Assembly (NCBI RefSeq): GCF_000337415.1 | Contig: NZ_AOJD01000038.1 | Coordinates: 1-64,000 of the forward strand | DNA: 64,000 nucleotides | Direction: 5' to 3' | Source of the DNA: Halorubrum tebenquichense DSM 14210 | GTDB taxonomy: Archaea; Halobacteriota; Halobacteria; Halobacteriales; Haloferacaceae | The notes under the pieces: generated by a model | What the model saw: only the letters and a program-made list of their open reading frames with translations | Databases searched by the model: none | Told to the model about the DNA's origin: nothing | Position numbers and translations under genes: made by a program | Shown here: positions 18,500-26,796 of the stretch, piece after piece | Numbering within the stretch: position 1 is the stretch's first letter | Layout: the number at the start of each line of letters is the position of its first letter

Positions 18500-18760
18500 A
18501 TGTCCTCGGCAACCGCTGTCCTCCCGCTGGTCGGCCTGACGCTCCTCGGCGCGATGTTCGTGATCGCGTCGCTTCGGGCGCGCGACGGGCTCCCGTTCGC
18601 GGTCCCCGAAGGCGCGTACGTCAGCGTCTCGATCGGTGCCGTGTTCCTCGTCGCGAACTTCCTCGTCGGGTCGGACCGAGAGACCGTCGCGATCCTCGCC
18701 GTCGGAGCCCTCGCGTGGGCGACCGGGTACGAGACGGCGCGCGGTGACGACGAGGGGTAG
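18500..18760 (+). CDS. Small three-helix membrane protein
   Basis: This protein of 86 residues has hydrophobic segments near 6-24, 40-56 and 62-76, with a short polar LRARDGLPFAVPEG loop and an acidic tail. It ends 8 bp from the convergent orc gene. I do not recognise the family. Confidence 0.65.
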   Translation: MSSATAVLPLVGLTLLGAMFVIASLRARDGLPFAVPEGAYVSVSIGAVFLVANFLVGSDRETVAILAVGALAWATGYETARGDDEG

Positions 18761-18767
18761 TCGCCGC

Positions 18768-19892
18768 CTACTCCAACCGGTCCAAGACGGCCTCCGCGTC
18801 GTAGGCCAAGGAGAGTTCGCGGGAGCGGCCGCGTCCCTCCACGTCGGCGTACTCGGCGTCGATCACGCCGAGCTGGTCGAGCTTGTTGGTGATCTCCGAG
18901 TAGCGGGTGTACCCCAGCCCGGTCGCGTCGTTGAACGCGTCGTACACCGCCCCGGCGCGCTCGCCGTCGTGTTCGGCGAGGACGCGGACGAGGTCGCGCT
19001 CGGAATCGGAGAGCCCGCGGAGCGACCGCGAGAGGTGGACGTGCTTCGACTTGTCGTACGCCTCCTCGACGTCTTCCTCCGAGATCGTCTTCGAGGCGCG
19101 CATCTCGGCGTTGAGCCCGGCCCGGCGCAGGAGGTCGATGCCGACCCGGAGGTCGCCGCTCTCGGCCGTGAGGTCGGCGACGCGCTCCAGTTCGGCGTCG
19201 CCGATCACCCCCTCGTGGAAGCCGCGCTTGGCGCGCTCCACGAGGATGTCGTAGATCTCGGTCGCGTCGTAGACGGGAAAGTACACCTCCTCCGGGCGGA
19301 AGACGGACTGGACCCGCGTGTCGAGGTCGTCGATCACGTCGAGGCCGAGGTCGGAGGAGACGACGATGACGCCGATCTTCGCGCCGGAGTGCGCCTCGTG
19401 GGCGCGCAGCAGCGAGTAGAGCGTGTCGGAGGCCTCGTTCTCGTAGAAGAGGTAGTTCACGTCGTCCAAGGCGACGACCAGGACCTCGTCCTCCTCGACG
19501 AGCCGGTCGGTGATCTGGCCGAACAGCTTCTTGAAGGAGATGCCCGAGGAGGGGGGTTCGTACTCGAATATCCCCTCGAACAGCCGGGAGAACACCGCGT
19601 AGCGCGTCGAGTCGACCTGACAGTTGACCCGGACCGTCCGCACCTCGGTGCGCGCGCCCAGCTCGCCGAACAGCTTCTGCACCGCGGTGGTCTTGCCGGT
19701 GCCGGGCGGGCCGCGGACCATCGTGTTGAGCGGGCGGGAGCCGCGGACCGCGGGGCGGAGCGCGTACTTGAGGTTCTCCAGTTGGCTCTCGCGGTGGCGG
19801 AACGTCTCGGGGACGTGGTCGATCTCGAACACCGACTCGTCGCGGAACACCGACTCGTCCCACGAGAGCATGTCTCCGGCGTCCCCGGTCAT
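18768..19892 (-). CDS. Orc1/Cdc6-family replication initiator
   Basis: This AAA+ protein of 374 residues has Walker A GPPGTGKT (61-68), Walker B VVALDDVNYL, sensor motifs around STLDTRVQSVFRPEE (seen as DLDTRVQSVFRPEEVYFP) and a C-terminal winged helix (GLGYTRYSEITNKLDQLGVI). Orc1/Cdc6 proteins bind origin repeats and load MCM. Haloarchaea have several paralogues, and many are not beside an origin. I found no cluster of origin-recognition repeats next to this gene, so it may act elsewhere. ATG 19892 gives a normal N-terminus. Confidence 0.92.
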   Translation of the reverse strand: MTGDAGDMLSWDESVFRDESVFEIDHVPETFRHRESQLENLKYALRPAVRGSRPLNTMVRGPPGTGKTTAVQKLFGELGARTEVRTVRVNCQVDSTRYAVFSRLFEGIFEYEPPSSGISFKKLFGQITDRLVEEDEVLVVALDDVNYLFYENEASDTLYSLLRAHEAHSGAKIGVIVVSSDLGLDVIDDLDTRVQSVFRPEEVYFPVYDATEIYDILVERAKRGFHEGVIGDAELERVADLTAESGDLRVGIDLLRRAGLNAEMRASKTISEEDVEEAYDKSKHVHLSRSLRGLSDSERDLVRVLAEHDGERAGAVYDAFNDATGLGYTRYSEITNKLDQLGVIDAEYADVEGRGRSRELSLAYDAEAVLDRLE

Positions 19893-19997
19893 GCGAGTAC
19901 CACGAGAGGCCGCGCACTTAACCGTTGCCCGGAGCCGAGGCGGAACTGAAACTTGTCGCACGAGCGCTCGATAGGGGCGATTCCGGCGATCGGTCGT

Positions 19998-21086
19998 TCA
20001 CTCCCGGTCCGCCGGGGACGCGGCCGCGTCCGGCCGGCTCGGCTCCGCGTCCCCGCGGCGCAACACCAGCACATGCCGCGTCAGCGACCGGTGGACGCGG
20101 CGCTCGAACGCGGCGTCGACGGTCCACCCCGCCTCGTGGGCGGGGCCGCGCCAGTCGCGGTCGGCGACCAGCACCGCGCGCGGCGCGACGCGGGCGGCCT
20201 CTGCGAGCGCGCCCGCGACGAGGTCCGCCAGCTCGTGGCGCGCGATCTTCGACTGTCGGCCGTAGGGCGCGTCGAACGCGACGCCGTCGACGGCGTCGTC
20301 CGGGAACGGGAGCGCGGTCGCGTCGCCGCGCGCGACGTGCCAGTCCGGCGACCCGTCGGCGGGGTCGCCCACGTACTCGCGGAGGTTCTCGCGCGCGCCG
20401 CGGACCATCTTCGCCTGCGCGTCGCAGGCGACCGCGTCCGCGCCGACGAGCCCGGCCTCCAGGGGGAGGCCGCCGGTGCCGCACATCGGGTCGAGCAGGG
20501 TCCGGCCCGGGGCCGCGCCGGCGAGGTTGGCGTAGGCGCGGGCGTCCGCCGGGGCCATGCTCCCCGGCTGGAAGAAGGGGCGGTCGGTGGGGTCGGGCGC
20601 GAAGTCGCGGGCGGCCTCGGCGGCGACCCAGCCGAGCGCGCAGACGTCGGCGTCGCCGCCGTCGGCCCCGGCCACCGCGTCGTGGTCGGCGCGCGGGCCG
20701 GCCGCGAACAGCGCGCGGAGGACGTGGTCGGGGTCGTCGAGGTCGACGTCGAACCCGCGGTCGACGAGGACGCCGCCGAGCGCGCGCTCCGCGGCCGCCG
20801 TCGAGACGCCGGACGTCCCCCGGACGTTCCGGGCGCGGACCGCGACGCTCCCCGACCGGTCGATCGACGCCGCCCGGAGCGCGGCGACCGCGGCGTCGAG
20901 GTCGGCGTCGGTCCGGGCGAGCGCCTCGTGCGCCGCGCGGGTGTACGCGAGTCGGCGAACGCGGGAGGGGTCTATCCCGCCGGCGCGCGCGAGCCCCGGC
21001 GCGACGAGGTCGACGGCGGTCGCGGCGGTCGCGGCCTCGCGGGCGGCGAAGGCGTCGGTCTCGCCGGCGAGTTCGAGCCAGTACAC
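19998..21086 (-). CDS. tRNA (guanine-10-N2) dimethyltransferase
   Basis: This protein of 362 residues matches archaeal Trm-G10, which methylates G10 of tRNA. The N-terminal 150 residues are the region expected to hold the THUMP RNA-binding domain (SVAVRARNVRGTSGVSTAAA, GGVLVDRGFDVDLDDP). The C-terminal methyltransferase has PFFQPGSMAPADARAYANLA, the SAM motif LLDPMCGTGGLPLEAGLVGA and the catalytic loop FDAPYGRQSKI, where the usual NPPY is DAPY. The GTG start at 21086 gives the family's short N-terminus (VYWLELAGE). It diverges from tbp. Confidence 0.9.
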   Translation of the reverse strand: MYWLELAGETDAFAAREAATAATAVDLVAPGLARAGGIDPSRVRRLAYTRAAHEALARTDADLDAAVAALRAASIDRSGSVAVRARNVRGTSGVSTAAAERALGGVLVDRGFDVDLDDPDHVLRALFAAGPRADHDAVAGADGGDADVCALGWVAAEAARDFAPDPTDRPFFQPGSMAPADARAYANLAGAAPGRTLLDPMCGTGGLPLEAGLVGADAVACDAQAKMVRGARENLREYVGDPADGSPDWHVARGDATALPFPDDAVDGVAFDAPYGRQSKIARHELADLVAGALAEAARVAPRAVLVADRDWRGPAHEAGWTVDAAFERRVHRSLTRHVLVLRRGDAEPSRPDAAASPADRE

Positions 21087-21170
21087 GCCGACGGCTCCGC
21101 GCGGCGAGGGGAATAGCGTGGCGGTTCCGACCAGCCACCTTTTTACGGCGTTCGGGCGAGAACGTAGGTA

Positions 21171-21731
21171 ATGACGGCCGATCCGAAGGAGACGATCACC
21201 GTAGAGAACGTCGTTGCCTCCACGGGGATCGGACAGGAGCTCGATCTCCAGAGCGTCGCGATGGACCTCGAAGGCGCGGACTACGACCCCGAGCAGTTCC
21301 CCGGCCTCGTCTACCGGACCGCGGACCCGAAGTCGGCGGCCCTGATATTCCGGTCGGGGAAGATCGTCTGTACCGGCGCGAACTCGATCGAGGCGGTCCA
21401 CGGGAGCCTCGACATCGTGTTCGAGGAGCTGCGCGCCCTCCAGATCCCGATCGAGGACCCGGAGATAACCGTCCAGAACATCGTCACCTCGGCCGACCTC
21501 GGCGAGAGCCTGAACCTGAACGCGATCGCGATCGGCCTCGGCTTGGAACACATCGAGTACGAGCCGGAGCAGTTCCCCGGCCTCGTCTACCGGCTCGACG
21601 AGCCGGAGGTCGTCGCCCTGCTGTTCGGCAGCGGCAAGGTGGTCGTCACTGGCGGCACCAGCCCGGCGGACGCCGAGGCCGCGGTCGACGTGATCGTCGA
21701 GGAGCTGAACGGGCTGGGGCTGCTGGACTGA
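21171..21731 (+). CDS. tbp: TATA-box-binding protein
   Basis: This protein of 186 residues has the two direct repeats that form the TBP saddle. They begin VENVVASTGIGQELDLQSVA and VQNIVTSADLGESLNLNAIA, and each holds the core YxPEQFPGLVYR. The C-terminus ends DVIVEELNGLGLLD. It recruits TFB and RNA polymerase to TATA boxes. A CTTTTTAC box sits about 32 bp before the ATG, so TBP is expressed from a TBP-dependent promoter. It is complete and well conserved, unlike the remnants at the left edge. Confidence 0.98.
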   Translation: MTADPKETITVENVVASTGIGQELDLQSVAMDLEGADYDPEQFPGLVYRTADPKSAALIFRSGKIVCTGANSIEAVHGSLDIVFEELRALQIPIEDPEITVQNIVTSADLGESLNLNAIAIGLGLEHIEYEPEQFPGLVYRLDEPEVVALLFGSGKVVVTGGTSPADAEAAVDVIVEELNGLGLLD

Positions 21732-21848
21732 CGGCGGTCCCGAGACGACGACGCCGGCGGGATCGACGCCGGGACGCGGCGGGCCGGAAACGGCGGCACC
21801 GCGGCCGCGTTCCGCGGCCACTTTTACCCCTCGTCCCGTAGACCGACC

Positions 21849-22208
21849 ATGCTCTTACAGACGGTGACGCCGGTGTCCGTGCTCGGGACGACCGTCCTGT
21901 TGGCGCTGTTCCTCTCCCTGACGGCGCACGTCGCGGCCCGGAACGTCCTCGGCGACGTCGACCCGCGCCGCGCCCTCTACGTCGGCCCGCTCCCGGCGGT
22001 GATCAGCGTCGTCGGGAACGCGTTCGAACTCCCCGCGGCGCTCATCCTCCTCGCGGCGCTCCTCGTCGACGGGACGATGTTCTGGTGGAGCTACGAGGAG
22101 CCGCGGCGGGTCGTGGCCGGGATAACGCTCATCCACGCCGTGGTCACGACGCTGCTCGCCGGCGTCCTGATCCTGGTCTCCGTCCTGCTCGCGTCGATGC
22201 CCGGGTGA
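21849..22208 (+). CDS. Four-helix membrane protein, unknown
   Basis: This protein of 119 residues has four predicted helices (near 10-30, 43-62, 63-80 and 92-116) with a NVLGDVDPRRALYVGPLPAV loop and a FWWSYEEPRR motif between helices 3 and 4. These features recur in an uncharacterised haloarchaeal family, often near information-processing genes. It follows tbp on the same strand with a 117-bp gap containing a CTTTTACC box, so it may have its own promoter. No function is inferred. Confidence 0.72.
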   Translation: MLLQTVTPVSVLGTTVLLALFLSLTAHVAARNVLGDVDPRRALYVGPLPAVISVVGNAFELPAALILLAALLVDGTMFWWSYEEPRRVVAGITLIHAVVTTLLAGVLILVSVLLASMPG

Positions 22209-22239
22209 ACTCGCCCGCGTCGATGCTCGCTCGCCGGAC

Positions 22240-24459
22240 TCACGGCGACGGCGGCGGCCCGTCGTACGCGTCGTGGTCCTGATAGAAGTTGAGCATCGCG
22301 AACTTCAGCTTCTCGGGGTCGACGTCGAGTAGCTCCTCGCGCTCCTCCGGCGGGAACGCGGAGCGGACCGAGTACTTCCCCATGTCGGCGGTCGTGTAGC
22401 GGCGGTCCGCGAGGATGCGAACGCCGAAGTCCTCGGGCCCGCGGATCACCCGGCCGAGCGCCTGCCGGGTCTTGCGGATCGTCGGGATCTCGACCGCGTA
22501 CGTCCACCCCGGGTCGCGGGCGCGGTCGCGGTCGGCGAACGCCCGGTCGTAGGCGTCCTGGACCGCCTCGGTGCGGTCCGAGAGGTGCGGGTACGGGACG
22601 CCGACCACGACGACCGTGCGGGCGTCGTCGCCGTCGAAGCTCACCCCCTCGCCGAGCGTTCCCCACAGCGACGTGAACAGCGCGGCACCGTCGTCCGCGA
22701 CGAACTCGCTGCGGAGTCGCTCCTCGTCCTCGCCGGGACCGTCGAGGTGGATCGGACCGGGGTCGGCGGGGGCTCCGGCGTCACCCCGCGGCCCGGAACC
22801 GGCTCCGCCGCTCCCGGGGCTCGCACCGGTCAGGCGTTCGTGGTAGCGCTCCGCCTCCGCGTACGACGGGAAGAAGGCGAGCGTGTTGCCGGGCGTGAAC
22901 CGGATCGCGTCGCGGAGCAGCGACGCCACCGCCTCCTGCGTCTCCGGATCGTTGCGGTCGGCGGCGAAGAGCGGCGGCACGTCGGCGGCGAACGTCCGGC
23001 GGTTCGCCTCGGGGTAGCCCATCCCGTAGGCCATCGACGCGACGTCCTCCAGCCCCAGCACGTCCTCGGTCACGTCGAACGGGCGCAGCGTCGCGCTCAT
23101 CAGGACCGAGGCCGCCACCTCGTCGAACAGCTCGCTGGTGACGTTCCGCGGGATACAGGTGTACAGCTCCGCCCGGCCGTACACCTCGTCGGTGCCGGCG
23201 TCGCGGCGGACCGAGACCACGGGGAACTGCCCGAACTCGGTGCCGTCCTCGATCCACGTCGCGACGAACCGGGCGGCCGCGAGCGTCTGCGACTCCGACC
23301 GGGTCGTCGCCTCGCCGTCGCGGTAGCGGCGCTCGTACTCCTCGTCTATCGCCTGCCCGAGCTGGACGGCGAGCTCCGTCTCCGCGTCGATCCCCTTCCC
23401 CTCGTAGTTGCGGAGGAACGCGAGCGTGAGGTCGTCGCGGCGGTCGTCGTTGGCGATCGACACGTCCTCCCAGCTCTCGTCGACCGCGCCGAAGCCGAGC
23501 CCGTCCTCGTACGTCTCGACGAGGGCGTCGCGGAAGGCGCGGAGGACGTTCTCGGCCGGTTCCGCGCGGGAGTCGTCGCTGTCGGCCACCTCGTCGAGCG
23601 CGGCGTCGAGGGTGTTCTCGGTGAGGGTCCGGGTGGCGTGGTCGCGGGCGGCGTCCTCGATGTTGTGCGCCTCGTCGAACACGGTGATTATCTCCGAGGG
23701 GTCGCGGTCGATCCAGCGGAAGAACTGCTCGCGGATGTTCGGATCGAGCAGGTGGTGGTAGTTACAGACCACCAGGTCGACGCCCTCCATCCCCTCCTTC
23801 AGCAGCTCGTAGCCGCACAGCTCGCGCTCGTCGGCGTACTCGTACACGTCGTCGGGCGTCCGGACGTCCTCGAAGAGCCACCCGAAGAACGCCTCCGTGT
23901 CGCGGGTGAGGTTGTTGCGGTAGTGCTCGCAGACGTTCGCGGCCTCGTACTCGTCGACCTCGGCCTCCAGCTCGTCCAGCTCTTCCATGATCGCCTCGCG
24001 GGCCTCGGCCGCGCCCGCGTCGCCCTCGCGGCTCTCGGCCAGCAGCTCGCGCTGGCGCGACTCCAGTTCGCGGACCTCGTTCTCGGTCTCCACCATCTCG
24101 CGGGTGGTGTCCCGGAGGGTCTGACACTCCTGGTAGTCGACGTCGATGTGGCACATCGACGACTTCCCCTTGAAGACGACCGCGCGGATCGGTTCCTCGC
24201 GGGTGATCGCGCGGGCGTCCTCGACGAACTGCCGCATCTGCTGGTGGACGTTGGTCGTGATGACGACCGTGCGGTCGTGCTCGCGGGCGTGTTCGAGGGC
24301 GGGCACGAGCGCGGAGAGGGTCTTCCCCGTCCCGGGCGCGCCCTCGAACAGCACGTCCTGCCCCCGGTCTAACGCGTTGGCGACCCTGTCCATCGCCTCG
24401 CGCTGGTTCGGGTACGGCTCCTCGTACGGGAAGAACCGGAGATGCGACGACTCTGACAC
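22240..24459 (-). CDS. XPD/Rad3-like DNA helicase with Fe-S cysteines
   Basis: This superfamily 2 helicase has 739 residues. The Q-region YEEPYPNQREAM leads to Walker A GAPGTGKT, then motif Ia and the DEAH box VFDEAHNIED. Four cysteines (SSMCHIDV, YQECQTL, ANVCEHY, RELCGYELL) lie between motifs Ia and II, where XPD and DinG hold a 4Fe-4S cluster. Motif VI is RQALGRVIRGPEDFGVRILADRR, read as Q-x-x-GR. Family members unwind DNA in repair. The GTG start at 24459 gives the normal N-terminus (SESSHLRFFPYEEPYP); upstream sequence overlaps the divergent gene's promoter. Confidence 0.93.
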   Translation of the reverse strand: MSESSHLRFFPYEEPYPNQREAMDRVANALDRGQDVLFEGAPGTGKTLSALVPALEHAREHDRTVVITTNVHQQMRQFVEDARAITREEPIRAVVFKGKSSMCHIDVDYQECQTLRDTTREMVETENEVRELESRQRELLAESREGDAGAAEAREAIMEELDELEAEVDEYEAANVCEHYRNNLTRDTEAFFGWLFEDVRTPDDVYEYADERELCGYELLKEGMEGVDLVVCNYHHLLDPNIREQFFRWIDRDPSEIITVFDEAHNIEDAARDHATRTLTENTLDAALDEVADSDDSRAEPAENVLRAFRDALVETYEDGLGFGAVDESWEDVSIANDDRRDDLTLAFLRNYEGKGIDAETELAVQLGQAIDEEYERRYRDGEATTRSESQTLAAARFVATWIEDGTEFGQFPVVSVRRDAGTDEVYGRAELYTCIPRNVTSELFDEVAASVLMSATLRPFDVTEDVLGLEDVASMAYGMGYPEANRRTFAADVPPLFAADRNDPETQEAVASLLRDAIRFTPGNTLAFFPSYAEAERYHERLTGASPGSGGAGSGPRGDAGAPADPGPIHLDGPGEDEERLRSEFVADDGAALFTSLWGTLGEGVSFDGDDARTVVVVGVPYPHLSDRTEAVQDAYDRAFADRDRARDPGWTYAVEIPTIRKTRQALGRVIRGPEDFGVRILADRRYTTADMGKYSVRSAFPPEEREELLDVDPEKLKFAMLNFYQDHDAYDGPPPSP

Positions 24460-24571
24460 GGGGTGGGGTTCGGCGTCACCGGGCAAAAGGGGTCGGGTGG
24501 CGGGGCGGAAGTGGTCCGATCGCGACGCAGCCGCCTTTTTACCCCCGCACCACGACGGTCCGAAGTAACGA

Positions 24572-25072
24572 ATGTTCGACGAGATCCTCGAGAAGTTCGA
24601 GGGGTCACCGAGCCAGCAGGCCGTCATCCGGCTGTTCTTGGAGCGCGGGTTCTCCGTCAACGAGGAGGGGCGCGTCGTCTCCGGCGGGATCGAGATCCCC
24701 TACACCGGCATCGCGCGCGAACTTGACGTGGACCGGCGCGTGGTGGACTCGACGACCGACGCAATCTTGGCCGACCCGGAGCTGGAGCGCATCTTCACCA
24801 ACATCTCGTCGATCCCGAGCCTGATGGATCTGGCTCCGGTCCTCGATCTCACGGTCCTCACCATCGAGGTCGCCGCCGCCGACGAGGCCGGGATCGTCGC
24901 CGAGGTCACGTCGATCTTAGGCGACCGCGACGTGTCGATCCGGCAGGTGTTGAGCGAGGACCCCGAGTTCACCGACGACCCGAAGCTGTACGTGATCACC
25001 GACGCGGAGCTGCCGGGCGACCTGCTCGTCGAGATCCGCGACCTCGATTACGTCCGCCGGGTCGGTTTCTGA
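24572..25072 (+). CDS. HTH plus ACT-domain regulator
   Basis: This protein of 166 residues has an N-terminal helix-turn-helix-like region (PSQQAVIRLFLERGFSVNEE, IPYTGIARELDVDRRVVDST) and a C-terminal ACT domain (VLTIEVAAADEAGIVAEVTS, DVSIRQVLSEDPEF). ACT domains bind amino acids, so it probably senses amino-acid levels and controls related genes. It is the type annotated as predicted regulator of amino acid metabolism. A TTTTTACC box about 33 bp upstream (24536) serves as promoter. It stands alone between the helicase and radA. Confidence 0.85.
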   Translation: MFDEILEKFEGSPSQQAVIRLFLERGFSVNEEGRVVSGGIEIPYTGIARELDVDRRVVDSTTDAILADPELERIFTNISSIPSLMDLAPVLDLTVLTIEVAAADEAGIVAEVTSILGDRDVSIRQVLSEDPEFTDDPKLYVITDAELPGDLLVEIRDLDYVRRVGF

Positions 25073-25217
25073 GCGGGCGGCCGCCGAGTTCCGGGACCGA
25101 CGACCAGTTTCACTGCTCAGGAGATCCGCTCGCTCCGACGAGCGCTTCCGAGAGATGACGAGCCGCCAGCGAGCGGGATCGACGCCGGCTTTTCACTTTC
25201 ACAAGGGTGTAAACCAG

Positions 25218-25227
25218 TCTTTATACC
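25218..25227 (+). promoter_or_regulatory. radA TATA box
   Basis: TCTTTATACC is centred about 30 bp upstream of the radA ATG, consistent with a leaderless or nearly leaderless transcript. Confidence 0.7.
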
Positions 25228-25251
25228 CGATGGCGAACAAGGGTCGAGTAC

Positions 25252-26283
25252 ATGCCCGAAGACGAACTCGAGGACCTCCCCGGCGTCGGTCCGGCGACCG
25301 CGGACAAGCTCGTTGACAACGGATTCGAGAGCTACCAGTCGATCGCGGTCGCCAGCCCCGGCGAGATGTCGAACACCGCCGACATCGGCGAGTCGTCCGC
25401 GAGCGACATCATCAACGCCGCCCGCGAGGCCGCCGACGTCGGCGGCTTCGAGACCGGCGCGAGCGTACTGGAGCGGCGACAGGAGATCGGGAAGCTCTCC
25501 TGGCAGATCGACGAGGTCGACGACCTCCTCGGCGGCGGCATCGAGACCCAGTCGATCACGGAAGTGTACGGCGAGTTCGGGTCCGGCAAGTCGCAGGTCA
25601 CCCACCAGATGGCCGTCAATGTCCAGCTGGAGCCGGAGAACGGCGGCCTCGACGGCGGCTGTATCTTCGTCGACTCCGAGGACACGTTCCGACCGGAGCG
25701 GATCGACGACATGGTCCGCGGGCTCGACGACGAGATCCTCGCCGACGAGATGGAGCGCCGCGAGATCGAGGGCACGCCCTCGGACGAGGAGGCGCTCGAA
25801 GAGCTGGTCGAGGCCTTCCTCGACCAGATCCACGTCGCGAAGGCGTTCAACTCCAACCACCAGATCCTGCTGGCCGAGAAGGCGAAGGAGCTGGCCGGCG
25901 AACACGAGGAGACGGAGTGGCCGATCCGGATCGTCTGCGTCGACTCGCTCACCGCGCACTTCCGCGCGGAGTACGTCGGCCGCGGCGAACTCGCCGAGCG
26001 ACAGCAGAAGCTCAACAAGCACCTTCACGACCTGATGCGGCTCGGCGACCTGTACAACACCGCCATCCTCGTCACCAACCAGGTCGCGTCGAACCCGGAC
26101 TCCTACTTCGGCGACCCGACGCAGGCGATCGGCGGCAACATCTTAGGCCACGCCTCCACGTTCCGGATCTACCTCCGGAAGTCGAAGGGCGACAAGCGGA
26201 TCGTCCGGCTCGTCGACGCGCCGAACCTCGCCGACGGCGAGGCCGTGATGCGCGTCCAGAACGAGGGGCTGAAGCCCGAGTAA
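25252..26283 (+). CDS. radA: RadA recombinase
   Basis: RadA, 343 residues, is the archaeal RecA/Rad51 strand-exchange protein. The N-terminal helix-hairpin-helix domain has [19 protein letters not shown]. The core has the polymerisation segment [19 protein letters not shown], Walker [10 protein letters not shown] near residue 107, Walker [18 protein letters not shown], and DNA-binding loops [17 protein letters not shown] and [17 protein letters not shown]. Length is typical for Halobacteria and no intein is present. Confidence 0.98.
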   Translation: MPEDELEDLPGVGPATADKLVDNGFESYQSIAVASPGEMSNTADIGESSASDIINAAREAADVGGFETGASVLERRQEIGKLSWQIDEVDDLLGGGIETQSITEVYGEFGSGKSQVTHQMAVNVQLEPENGGLDGGCIFVDSEDTFRPERIDDMVRGLDDEILADEMERREIEGTPSDEEALEELVEAFLDQIHVAKAFNSNHQILLAEKAKELAGEHEETEWPIRIVCVDSLTAHFRAEYVGRGELAERQQKLNKHLHDLMRLGDLYNTAILVTNQVASNPDSYFGDPTQAIGGNILGHASTFRIYLRKSKGDKRIVRLVDAPNLADGEAVMRVQNEGLKPE

Positions 26284-26733
26284 CCGCCGTTCGGCGGCGG
26301 TCGTCGACGGCGACGGCCCCCACACCGCCGTCGCTTCGCCGAGGGAGGCGGGCGAGGCGATCGGTCGGCCATGGAACGGGTTGACGAACGTCAATTTCTC
26401 ACGAGGCGTCCCGAAACGCCCGAATTCGCCGCTACCGAGCCGTGTGACGGCGAACCGCGAGACGACGGAGTGGCAATACTCGCCAGAGGCGGCCGCGCAC
26501 GCCCTCAAGGCCCCCCTCAACGGCGGATCGTGCCGAAAAGAATAGAAATTTTACACAACAGGCGTCGAGTTCGAGCGCAGCAATTGCCGCGAAACACCTG
26601 AGGAAACGTCCTTATATTCCATTGCCACGTCATTATATCGGACGCCCTCCGTATTATCAAGCGTTTTTGTTGTGAAACTCAACTCGAACGTTTATGTATG
26701 GCCGTTCCCCGCAGTCGAAACGTGATTCAACGC
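26284..26733. other. Long AT-rich regulatory gap before amt
   Basis: No convincing gene lies here. The second half (about 26530-26720) is clearly richer in AT than nearby DNA, with GAATAGAAATTTTACACAAC, CCTTATATTCC, GTATTATC and a TATA-like TTTATGTA at 26691-26698. That last box would place a start site near 26720, just ahead of the small leader frame. Such length and composition suggest a regulated promoter, as expected for nitrogen-controlled ammonium uptake. Confidence 0.55.
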
Positions 26734-26796
26734 ATGAACACGACTGAAATGCGGTTCGAACCGAACGAGCGTTCAGTAGAGGTGACCGAGGCGTGA
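26734..26796 (+). CDS. Putative 20-residue leader peptide of amt
   Basis: ATG 26734 opens a short frame encoding [20 protein letters not shown] and ending TGA at 26794-26796. Its stop overlaps the GTG start of the ammonium transporter in a GTGA junction, the same arrangement used between genes of the arginine operon. A purine-rich GAGGTGACCGAG inside it could serve the transporter. It lies 36-43 bp after the TATA-like box. It may be a translational-coupling leader, or simply the result of a chance upstream ATG. No expression evidence is available from sequence alone. Confidence 0.4.
   Translation: MNTTEMRFEPNERSVEVTEA

Noticed and set aside
19893-19997. Replication origin next to the Orc/Cdc6 gene
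   Set aside because: No repeated origin-recognition boxes or AT-rich unwinding stretch are visible here or downstream of the gene.
26371-26601. 76-codon frame in the gap before amt
   Set aside because: Composition is unlike local proteins, the frame enters the AT-rich promoter region and there is no ribosome site.
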